Under the pieces are notes generated by a model. It did not search any database, was not told where the DNA came from, and saw only the letters and a list, made by a program, of their open reading frames with translations. Positions 7,092-12,640 of a DNA stretch of 12,640 nucleotides are shown piece after piece. The position numbers were made by a program, and so were the translations under genes. The DNA is from an uncultured Myxococcales bacterium (lineage in GTDB: Bacteria > Myxococcota_A > UBA9042). The stretch's first letter is position 1. Every line of letters starts with the position of its first letter. The DNA lies in NCBI GenBank assembly GCA_903917305.1, contig CAIXAA010000720.1, positions 1-12,640 on the forward strand, read 5' to 3'.

Positions 7092-7430
7092 GTGCTCGTG
7101 GAGTTCGGCCGGCTGCTGCAGAAAGACCTGCGCGTTCATGATGTTGCTGCGCGTTTCGGCGGCGAGGAGTTCGTCATCCTGCTGCCTGGCACGGAGCTGG
7201 CGGGCGCCAAGGTCGTCGCGGAGCGTGTGCGGTCCGCGGTCGAGGCGCACGAGTTCTCCGGAATGAACGGCGAGCGCGTGACCTCGTCCTTCGGCGTCGC
7301 AGAAGTGCAACTGGACGCAGAGGAGTCGCCTGCCCAGCTCCTTTCCGCAGCAGATGAGGCGCTTTACCGCGCAAAGGGCGCAGGACGCAACCGGGTCGCG
7401 GTGCGCGAAGCTTCCGATTCTGGACGGTAG
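7092..7430 (+). CDS. C-terminal GGDEF fragment, possibly reinitiated
   Basis: After the TAA, the first in-frame start codon is GTG at 7092, ten bases downstream. AAGG at 7081-7084 overlaps the stop and lies seven bases before it. Reinitiation there would give 112 residues holding RVHD and GGEEF but not the metal- and guanine-binding segment. Alone it should be inactive. I list it as the downstream piece of the broken gene; separate translation is only a possibility. Confidence 0.3.
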   Translation: MLVEFGRLLQKDLRVHDVAARFGGEEFVILLPGTELAGAKVVAERVRSAVEAHEFSGMNGERVTSSFGVAEVQLDAEESPAQLLSAADEALYRAKGAGRNRVAVREASDSGR

Positions 7431-7567
7431 ACAGCGCGGGCCGGGCGCGCGAGCATGCGGCGGGCGTCGCACCGGATGGTGGCGGCGCGTGGCACTCCAG
7501 GCTGGCAAGCTGGATCGCCCATTTCACTTCCAGCGGCCTCCGGTGTCTCTCTAGCAGGGAGACTTGC

Positions 7568-8155
7568 ATGGAAGCTGCGCTCACGCCAATGCACATCGCG
7601 ATGACGGGCACGACGACCATCCAGGACGACGACCGGCTGTTGCTCGAGCGCATGCGCGAGGGCGATCGCGAAGCGTTCAGCGAGCTTGTGGTGCGGCACC
7701 AGCGCCAGGTGTTCTACCTGGTGTGGCGCTATGTGAAGAACGACGCCGACGCGAAGGACGTCGTGCAAGCCGCGTTCGTCAAGGCGTGGCAAAATGCTGA
7801 GGCATTTCGGGGCGATTCGTCGTTCCGGACCTGGCTGTACCGGATTGCGGTGAACCTCGCGCTCAACCACGTACGCGACAGCGGCAAGTGGAAGACCGCG
7901 GAATTGACGGAGGAACATGCCTCGCACGAAGTGCCGGGCATGCAGAGGCTGGTGGAGGCGGAAGCGGCGCAGCAACTGCGCAAGGCCGTCGAGACCTTGC
8001 CGCCCAAGCAGAGGCTCGTGGTGGAGCTGCGGGTGCATGAAGGCCTGTCCTTTCGCGAGGTAGCAGAGATCGCGGACTGCAGCGAGGACGCGGCGAAGGC
8101 AAATTTCCATCACGCGATCAAGCGTTTGCGTTCAGAGCTGGGGAATGCAGAATGA
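7568..8155 (+). CDS. ECF-family RNA polymerase sigma factor (RpoE-like)
   Basis: A 195-residue alternative sigma factor of the small extracytoplasmic-function class, directing RNA polymerase to a stress regulon. Region 2 covers about residues 24-105: DRLLLERMREGDREAFSEL, then DAKDVVQAAFVKAW (region 2.2) and FRTWLYRIAVNLALNHVR (regions 2.3-2.4). A variable linker follows, then region 4 (about 135-190) with the helix-turn-helix segment GLSFREVAEIADCSEDAAKAN. There is no region 3, as expected for the class. The ATG at 7568 is supported by AGGGAGA (7556-7562), five bases upstream. The next gene encodes a zinc-type anti-sigma factor, the usual partner. ECF genes often activate their own promoter, but I could not assign a -35/-10 pair in the 137 bases upstream. 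Confidence 0.93.
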   Translation: MEAALTPMHIAMTGTTTIQDDDRLLLERMREGDREAFSELVVRHQRQVFYLVWRYVKNDADAKDVVQAAFVKAWQNAEAFRGDSSFRTWLYRIAVNLALNHVRDSGKWKTAELTEEHASHEVPGMQRLVEAEAAQQLRKAVETLPPKQRLVVELRVHEGLSFREVAEIADCSEDAAKANFHHAIKRLRSELGNAE

Positions 8156-8183
8156 GGGTTCGGACACGTGCGCGAGGTGCGAC

Positions 8184-8750
8184 ATGCTGAAGACGATTGA
8201 CGGGTGCATCGGGGTCTCGGAGCTGCTGGAGGCGTACGCCGACGGTGCGCTGCACGGGCAGGAGGCGCGCCGGGTGGCGGAGCACGTGCAGCATTGCGCG
8301 AGCTGCGCGGCGGATCTGCACGCGGCGGAGACCGTGCTGCGGGCCCTGCGCAGCCTGCCGGGTCAGGCGGGACCGCGCGACAAGGCGTTCTGGAACAGCA
8401 TGGCCGCGGAGATCACCGCGACGACGGCCAAGGTGACGGCGCCCAGGCGCTGGTACCGCGGTGCGATGGGCCGCTCCTTCCTGGCGGGCGGCGGTCTGGC
8501 GGCGGCGGCGGTGCTGGCGTTCGTGCTGGCGATGCCGCAGCAGGTCGAGAGGCTGGCGGCGCCGTCGGTGGACGGCAGCTTGAGCGAGACGGTGACCGGC
8601 CTGGCGGACGAGCTGCAGTCCGAGGGCACGCCGCACCGCACCTTGTTTGACGAGCTGGGCATCCCGGACAGCGACCCGCTCGATATGATTGACGATCTTG
8701 ACGACAACGACCTCCAGGCAGTCGGTGCGGAGTTTACGGATGGGGTGTGA
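8184..8750 (+). CDS. Membrane-bound zinc-binding anti-sigma factor
   Basis: Probable partner that holds the preceding sigma factor inactive at the membrane. In the 188-residue product the N-terminal cytoplasmic part contains C8, H34, C38 and C41, spaced C-x25-H-x3-C-x2-C, the signature of ZAS-type anti-sigma domains. A single membrane span follows at about 99-117. The outer tail of about 70 residues is strongly acidic near its end (PDSDPLDMIDDLDDND). This layout places the sigma-binding domain in the cytoplasm and a sensor or protease-accessible tail in the periplasm. The ATG at 8184 is preferred because GAGGTG (8174-8179) lies four bases before it. An in-frame ATG at 8145 would overlap the sigma gene and has GGGGA directly against it, which is poor spacing. 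The gene starts 28 bases after the sigma stop. Confidence 0.87.
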   Translation: MLKTIDGCIGVSELLEAYADGALHGQEARRVAEHVQHCASCAADLHAAETVLRALRSLPGQAGPRDKAFWNSMAAEITATTAKVTAPRRWYRGAMGRSFLAGGGLAAAAVLAFVLAMPQQVERLAAPSVDGSLSETVTGLADELQSEGTPHRTLFDELGIPDSDPLDMIDDLDDNDLQAVGAEFTDGV

Positions 8751-8751
8751 G

Positions 8752-9369
8752 ATGACCGGGAAGCGGACGGCACTGCTTCTGGCGATGACGCTGTTGCTGA
8801 CGACGAACGCGTGGTCGCAGGTGCTGCAGGTGCCGCGCACCGCGCCGCCACCGCCCACGCAGAAGCCCGCTGCGCCCGCGGCCAAGGCGCCGCAGGCGAT
8901 GCCGGCGCACGGCCCGGTGCAGAACCAGCCGCAGCGCGAGGAGATGAAGGCGCGCGTTCGCGAGCAGATCCGAGCGGTTCGAGCCAAGAAGCTGGCCGAG
9001 GTGGTCAAGCCGGACGCGGCGACGGCGGCGCGGCTGCAGGACGTCGTCGGCTTGTACGACGACCAGATGACCGCGGTGCGCAAGGACGCGCAGGCGACAC
9101 GGCGCGACCTCACGCAGCTCCTCAAGAGCAGCCCCAACAATGTCCAGCAGTTGACCAAGCTGACCGACCAGTTGCTCAGCCAGCGCGCACGGCTGCAGCA
9201 GATCGAGAACGACCGCACCGCGGCGATGCGCAAGCTGCTGACGCCGGAGCAGTACGCCCGCATCATCCTGGCGTGGCGCAAGGTGAATCGTGAGATCCAA
9301 GAGCAGATCTACAAGGCGGTCTTGAAGAGCCGCGGCGACAATCCCGCGCCGCGCGACGATGAGGAATAG
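8752..9369 (+). CDS. Secreted helical periplasmic protein with LTPEQ motif (Spy/CpxP-like)
   Basis: Third gene of the sigma module, 205 residues. A signal peptide is visible: basic MTGKR, a hydrophobic stretch and AWS before Q23 as a likely cleavage site. A Pro/Ala-rich segment (about 28-60) leads into a charged, mainly helical region (61-195). LTPEQYARI sits at 163-171; LTPEQ is typical of Spy/CpxP-type and metal-resistance periplasmic proteins, which act as chaperones or stress feedback factors. Membership is inferred from this motif and the helical character. The ATG at 8752 starts one base after the anti-sigma stop, next to GGGGTG, and is the only start that gives a clean signal peptide; a start at 8689 would bury it. 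Operon position suggests it is a target or sensor of the sigma/anti-sigma pair. Confidence 0.8.
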   Translation: MTGKRTALLLAMTLLLTTNAWSQVLQVPRTAPPPPTQKPAAPAAKAPQAMPAHGPVQNQPQREEMKARVREQIRAVRAKKLAEVVKPDAATAARLQDVVGLYDDQMTAVRKDAQATRRDLTQLLKSSPNNVQQLTKLTDQLLSQRARLQQIENDRTAAMRKLLTPEQYARIILAWRKVNREIQEQIYKAVLKSRGDNPAPRDDEE

Positions 9370-9423
9370 CGATTCCAGCGTGAAGTTCGGCTATCCTGCG
9401 CGCGACTTGCGCCGGAGGCTGAC

Positions 9424-10812
9424 ATGCCCATCGCCGACTACCTCGATCCCCAGCACTGTCCGAAAGAGCGTCCTGATCTCGCGGAGATGACGCCGCAGAC
9501 GCAAGCCCTGCACACCGCCATCGACGCGGCGATGCGTGCCAGCGGGCAGCCGTACCTGCATCCGGACGGGCCGACGGTGCAGTTGGATCTGCTCGGCTCC
9601 GCGCGGATGCGCGACTGGCAGGAAGGCAAGGTCGCGTTCTTGTGGGAAGGTGAGGGCTGCTGGTCGGAGCTGCCGCAGGTCTACGCCCGCTACGGCACCG
9701 AGGCGACGCGGGCGCTGCTGCGGCGGGTGCAGGCGCTGGAGCACGCGAGCTGCGTGCTGCTGACCGATTGCGGCATGCAGGCGAGCGCGCTGCTGTTCGA
9801 CACGCTGGTGCAGCCGGGCAGCCACGCGATCATCCTACGGCAGACGTACAACAAGACGCGCACCTACTTGAAATGGCTGGCAGCGCGCGTCGGAGCCAGC
9901 GTGACGGTCGTCGATGACGGCGACATGGCGCAGCTGGAGGCGGCGGTCCGGCCCGAGACGGTGCTCGTGTTTGCCGAGACCTACACGAATCCGCTGATGC
10001 GGGCGCTGGATCCCGAGGCGCTCGGGGCGGCGGCGCAGCGCTGGCGGCTGGCGGGCGCGAGCGGGCTGCGGCTGGTCATCGATCACACGATCGCGACGCC
10101 GTGGGGCCTCAAGCGGCCGCTGCTGGACGTGCCAGGCATCGATTTCGTGGTGACGGCGGGCACCAAGGCGCTGGGAGGGCAGGACCGCGACCTGTGGGGC
10201 TACATCGCGTCCAATCGCAGTGAAGCCATGAATCTTGCGATGGATCTGCAGGCGATGCGCGGCGGCATCCTCGACTGGCGGCGCGCGGAGACGCTGCTTG
10301 CCGGGCTGGACGAGGCGGAGGCGCGCTTCCGGCAGCGCTGCGCGACGGCGGGCGCGCTGGCGGCGTTCCTGGCGCAGCATCCGCGCGTGGAGGCGGTGTT
10401 CCACCCGAGCCTGGTGGAGCATCCGGATCACGACGCGATTGAGCGGAGTTACGCCCTGCCCGGCTCCCTGATGTCCTTCCGGCTGCGCGGCGCCAGCGAG
10501 GACGAGGCGCGGCATTTCTGCGACGTGCTGGCGACTTGCGAGGTGCCGCGCTATGCGCTGAGCTTCGATGGCCTGACCACCAAGGTGAACCACCACAAGA
10601 CGGTCTCGGAGTACTTCACGCCAGACGCGGAGTTGCAGCGCGCCGGCATCGATCGGCTGGTGCGGCTGGGCGTGGGGACGGAGGCGGCGCCGGATTTGAT
10701 CGCGTGTCTGAACTGGGCGTTGTGGCAGCACGATCGCGTGACGCCGGCCGAGATCCAGGCATGGCAGGCGCAGCGGGCGCGCGACCTTCGCATCTATGCC
10801 AGCGAAACCTGA
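9424..10812 (+). CDS. Divergent Cys/Met-metabolism family PLP-dependent enzyme
   Basis: Fold-type I PLP enzyme related to cystathionine gamma-synthase, cystathionine lyases and methionine gamma-lyase. Cofactor residues are visible: YxR (Y87, R89), CGM (116-118), ETYTNP (185-190, usually ESPTNP), D220 in VIDHTIATP, and Schiff-base K248 in TAGTKALGG. R414 in LVRLGVG matches the carboxylate-binding Arg of the family. Differences are clear. The product is 462 residues against roughly 390-400 for the family, with an extra N terminus of about 50. The NPT after YxR is replaced by GTEAT. The SLG motif reads SFD, followed by TTKVNHHKTVSEYF where HPASMTH usually stands. These affect the substrate side, so the reaction is uncertain. 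CGGAGG (9413-9418) lies five bases before the ATG. A TATCCT at 9392 could be a -10 box but lacks a good -35. The 3' end overlaps the convergent neighbour by 19 bases. Confidence 0.85.
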   Translation: MPIADYLDPQHCPKERPDLAEMTPQTQALHTAIDAAMRASGQPYLHPDGPTVQLDLLGSARMRDWQEGKVAFLWEGEGCWSELPQVYARYGTEATRALLRRVQALEHASCVLLTDCGMQASALLFDTLVQPGSHAIILRQTYNKTRTYLKWLAARVGASVTVVDDGDMAQLEAAVRPETVLVFAETYTNPLMRALDPEALGAAAQRWRLAGASGLRLVIDHTIATPWGLKRPLLDVPGIDFVVTAGTKALGGQDRDLWGYIASNRSEAMNLAMDLQAMRGGILDWRRAETLLAGLDEAEARFRQRCATAGALAAFLAQHPRVEAVFHPSLVEHPDHDAIERSYALPGSLMSFRLRGASEDEARHFCDVLATCEVPRYALSFDGLTTKVNHHKTVSEYFTPDAELQRAGIDRLVRLGVGTEAAPDLIACLNWALWQHDRVTPAEIQAWQAQRARDLRIYASET

Positions 10813-11609
10813 CCCGAAGTCTGCCAGCGCGTCGCCAGCAGCCACGGCAGCGCGAACGTGCCGGCGTAGGCCCACAGCGGCAGCGGCGCCGAGTGCAGCG
10901 CCAGCAGGCCGAAGAAGAAGAGCGCCGGGGCGATGCGCGGCGCCACCAGGGCCAGCGGCACGCGTCCGATGCCTTTGAAACGCCAGAGGATCGCACCCAG
11001 CGCGAGGGCCAGCGCCAGGCCGACGGCGGCCATCGTCTCCGCGGACGGCTGCCCACGGCCGACCCAGCGCAGCAGCCCCCACCAGCACGCCAGCAGCAGC
11101 CCATGCGTCGCGAGCGGCGCGGCGAGGACCAGCAGCCAGGTGCGGCGTTTCGGCAGCTTCTCGAGGAAGAACAAGGCGGAAGCGCCGAACAGGGCCCAGC
11201 CGAGCATGCCGATCCACGGCACGGCGAAGGGGCCGGCCTCGTGCCAGCGCCACAGGCCGCAGTGGGTCGCGATGGGCTCGATGAGCGCGGCGTCGTAGGC
11301 GATGACGAGAAAGGCAATGGGCAGCCAGCGTTGCGGCGAGAGCGCGCGGGCGATGTCGCGGGCGGAGAGGACGACGAAGACCCAGATGACGCCGACGAGC
11401 CAGGGCACGGTACCGTCAAAGCCGTGCCACGCCGGCGCGTAGTCGTAGAAGCCATAGGCGCGGATGCAGCTGTCTTCGGCCAGGAGGGCGGCGCAGGCGA
11501 TGGGCAAGGCGGCGCTGCGCCACACGGCGCTGTCCCCGGCTCGCGCCCGCAGGACGAGGCCCAACGCGAGGATGCCCAGGCACGCGGCTTCGACCCAGAC
11601 CATGTCCAT
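10794..11609 (-). CDS. Polytopic membrane protein, carotenoid-biosynthesis (CruF)-like
   Basis: 271 residues with about seven or eight hydrophobic spans. Two segments resemble the carotenoid biosynthesis protein family that includes CruF hydratases: AEDSCIRAYGFYDYAPAW (44-61), and EPIATHCGLWRW with GPFAVPWIGMLGWALFG (111-142), comparable to the family pattern DPVA..GLW.W...GVP..NF.GW. The match is from memory of the pattern, so the family call is moderate and the reaction unknown. If it is a true CruF, it would hydrate or hydroxylate the end of a linear carotenoid in the membrane. On the minus strand the ATG at 11609 has GGGGAGGG ending three bases before it. An in-frame start at 11648 would overlap the region needed by the divergent gene and adds a non-hydrophobic leader (AERGASCHRGG). 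It is divergent from the UbiA-type gene and convergent with the PLP enzyme. Confidence 0.72.
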   Translation of the reverse strand: MDMVWVEAACLGILALGLVLRARAGDSAVWRSAALPIACAALLAEDSCIRAYGFYDYAPAWHGFDGTVPWLVGVIWVFVVLSARDIARALSPQRWLPIAFLVIAYDAALIEPIATHCGLWRWHEAGPFAVPWIGMLGWALFGASALFFLEKLPKRRTWLLVLAAPLATHGLLLACWWGLLRWVGRGQPSAETMAAVGLALALALGAILWRFKGIGRVPLALVAPRIAPALFFFGLLALHSAPLPLWAYAGTFALPWLLATRWQTSGQVSLA

Positions 11610-11621
11610 GCACCCTCCCCG

Positions 11622-11651
11622 GTGACAGCTAGCGCCGCGTTCTGCCAAGAT
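11622..11651 (+). promoter_or_regulatory. Candidate sigma-70 promoter for the prenyltransferase gene
   Basis: GTGACA (11622-11627) matches TTGACA at five of six positions. CAAGAT (11646-11651) matches TATAAT at three of six. The spacer is 18 bases. It lies in the 65-base divergent intergenic region, with the -10 element 23 bases before the ATG at 11675. This is pattern matching only. Confidence 0.3.
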
Positions 11652-11674
11652 GCCGGCGCTTTTCGGAGTCCTGC

Positions 11675-12577
11675 ATGACCACCGCCGCCCCGCCCCGTCT
11701 CTCGCCCATCCGCATGGCCATGCATGTCACGCGGATGCACATCATCGCCATCGCCTGCCTCGCCGCGCTGACCTTCGGCTGGCTGATGACCGGCCAGCGC
11801 CTCTGGTCCGCAGTGGTGTTCTGCGCCATCGACTGGTTCATCGTCAACTTCGTCAACCGCGCCGTCGATCTCGCGGAGGATCGCGTCAACGGCATCGCCG
11901 GCACCGACATGGTCGGCCGCCACCAGCGCCTCATCGAGGCCGGTTGTCTTGCGCTGATGCTGGTGTCGCTGCTGCTGGGCCACCTCGTGGCGCCGGTGCT
12001 GACGCCGTGGCGCGTCGCGTTCTCGGCCATCGGCCTTGCCTACAATTACCGCCTGATTCCAACACATTTCGGGCGCACGCGCTTCAAGGAGATGTATTTC
12101 AGCAAGAACTTCTCCTCCGGCGTGCTGTTCCTGCTGTCGACGATCGCCTATCCGGCCATCCTGGGCGCGGCGCACGTCACGCCGGGCTACCTGGCTGTGT
12201 TGGTCGGCTTCTTTCTGCCCTTGGAGATCACCTACGAGATCATCTACGATCTTCGGGACATCGACGGCGATGCCGCACTCAACGTGCCGACGTTTCCGGT
12301 CGTGCACGGCGCGGCGACGAGCCACCGCATGATCGACGGGCTGCTCCTGCTGTCGGCGGCGAGCTTGATCCTGGGCGCAGCGCTCGGAACCATTGGCTTG
12401 AAGGAGTTCGTCCTGATCGGCGGCGTGATTCAACAAACGTTGTACTTTCATCTGCGTCTGAAGCAGGGCTGCACACCGGAGCGCTGCATCTTCGTCACCT
12501 GGCTGGGCGCCGCGCAGATCGCCAGCTACCACGTGTGGATTCTTGCCGGCCTGCCGACGACGCTGGGCGGCTGGTAG
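11675..12577 (+). CDS. UbiA-family membrane prenyltransferase
   Basis: Integral membrane enzyme of 300 residues that would transfer a prenyl group from a polyprenyl diphosphate to an acceptor. Both Asp-rich motifs that bind Mg-diphosphate are present: N61-R-A-V-D65-L-A-E-D69 after the second span, and YDLRDIDGD (191-199, with D192, D195 and D199). The intervening loop has YNYRLIP and a basic stretch. About eight or nine hydrophobic segments fit the UbiA fold and length. The ATG at 11675 has GGAG (11665-11668) six bases upstream. The acceptor cannot be read from the sequence: quinone, heme, chlorophyll and carotenoid enzymes all share these motifs. The divergent neighbour resembles CruF, and UbiA-type lycopene elongases act with CruF in C50 carotenoid synthesis, so a carotenoid or other isoprenoid substrate is a reasonable inference. 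Confidence 0.88.
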   Translation: MTTAAPPRLSPIRMAMHVTRMHIIAIACLAALTFGWLMTGQRLWSAVVFCAIDWFIVNFVNRAVDLAEDRVNGIAGTDMVGRHQRLIEAGCLALMLVSLLLGHLVAPVLTPWRVAFSAIGLAYNYRLIPTHFGRTRFKEMYFSKNFSSGVLFLLSTIAYPAILGAAHVTPGYLAVLVGFFLPLEITYEIIYDLRDIDGDAALNVPTFPVVHGAATSHRMIDGLLLLSAASLILGAALGTIGLKEFVLIGGVIQQTLYFHLRLKQGCTPERCIFVTWLGAAQIASYHVWILAGLPTTLGGW

Positions 12578-12587
12578 CGCAGGCGAC

Positions 12588-12616
12588 TTGCACGCAATTC
12601 GCGGCACCGCTAGGCT
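12588..12616 (+). promoter_or_regulatory. Weak candidate promoter at the window end
   Basis: TTGCAC (12588-12593) and TAGGCT (12611-12616) are 17 bases apart, each matching consensus at three of six positions. They lie just after the prenyltransferase stop and would drive a gene beyond the window. No start codon with a ribosome site is visible in the last 24 bases. Confidence 0.2.
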
Positions 12617-12640
12617 TTCGCACGCCCGGACCGTGTCCGC

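Larger units (their letters stand above)
6459..7430 (+). pseudogene. Receiver-GGDEF diguanylate cyclase gene (WspR-like) interrupted by an in-frame TAA
   Basis: Read through codon 208, the gene would give 323 residues: a receiver (15-135) and a GGDEF domain (about 155-320) that makes cyclic-di-GMP from GTP. Receiver residues D22/D23, D68 in LCDVVMPGIDG, T98 and K120 are all present. The GGDEF part starts with TDPLTGVHNRRYL and has the metal- and guanine-site segment ADIDHFKRVNDMFGH. At 7080-7082 TAA replaces the codon before GD in the usual FGHxxGD motif. The same frame then continues with the inhibitory-site RVHD (225-228), the active site GGEEF (234-238), SSFGVAE and ADEALYRAKGAGRNR, and ends at TAG. 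REC-GGDEF after cheB is the WspR position. The sequence shows one nonsense change and no other decay, so it could be a recent mutation, a sequencing error or a recoded stop. CAA (Gln) to TAA is the simplest origin. Confidence 0.85.

Noticed and set aside
7434..7450. GCGCG / CGCGC hairpin considered as a terminator after the REC-GGDEF gene
   Set aside because: The stem is only five base pairs and no T run follows; such GC hairpins are common by chance here.
7490..7507. TGGCAC considered as a sigma-54 -24 element
   Set aside because: No GC dinucleotide falls at the required distance; the nearest are off by one or two bases.
10536..11678. Long plus-strand open frame across the end of the PLP gene and the membrane protein
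   Set aside because: The translation is charged, repetitive and without domains, and it contradicts the clear membrane protein on the other strand.
10616..12607. Long minus-strand open frame covering the membrane protein and the prenyltransferase
   Set aside because: It runs across two real genes in another frame, and its product is rich in Arg, Gln, Ala and Pro without motifs. It is a composition shadow.

Overview
The window is high-GC, densely coded DNA from a Gram-negative bacterium. It carries an exported periplasmic protein behind a signal peptide, a zinc-type anti-sigma factor with one membrane span, and codons with strong G/C third positions. A proteobacterial or Myxococcota-like origin fits the gene content, but nothing here fixes the taxon.

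Region 1 (1-7430, + strand) is a compact chemosensory operon: cheR (5' end outside the window) - cheW - mcp - cheA with a fused receiver - cheB - a receiver-GGDEF gene. The first five genes overlap by one base or are three bases apart. There is no separate CheY and no flagellar gene. A CheR with TPRs, a CheA-REC hybrid, a CheB and a REC-GGDEF output match the parts list of Wsp-type systems, which control cyclic-di-GMP and surface behaviour. Only one CheW is visible. The most striking feature is that the output gene has an in-frame TAA in the middle of its GGDEF domain (7080-7082). Everything after it, including the RxxD inhibitory site and the GGEEF active site, stays open and conserved in the same frame.

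Region 2 (7568-9369, + strand) is an ECF sigma factor, its probable zinc-binding membrane anti-sigma factor, and a secreted helical protein with an LTPEQ motif like that of Spy/CpxP-type periplasmic proteins. This looks like a self-contained envelope-stress module. The 137 bases between regions 1 and 2 hold no gene and no convincing terminator.

Region 3 (9424-10812, + strand) is a divergent PLP enzyme of the Cys/Met metabolism family. It keeps the cofactor residues but has lost several substrate-side signatures.

Region 4 (10794-12577) holds a polytopic membrane protein on the minus strand, resembling the carotenoid-biosynthesis (CruF-like) family, and a divergently transcribed UbiA-family prenyltransferase on the + strand. 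They share a short intergenic region. CruF and UbiA-type enzymes occur together in C50 carotenoid pathways, so an isoprenoid role is a reasonable but unproven guess. No tRNA, rRNA, insertion sequence, CRISPR array or replication origin was seen.
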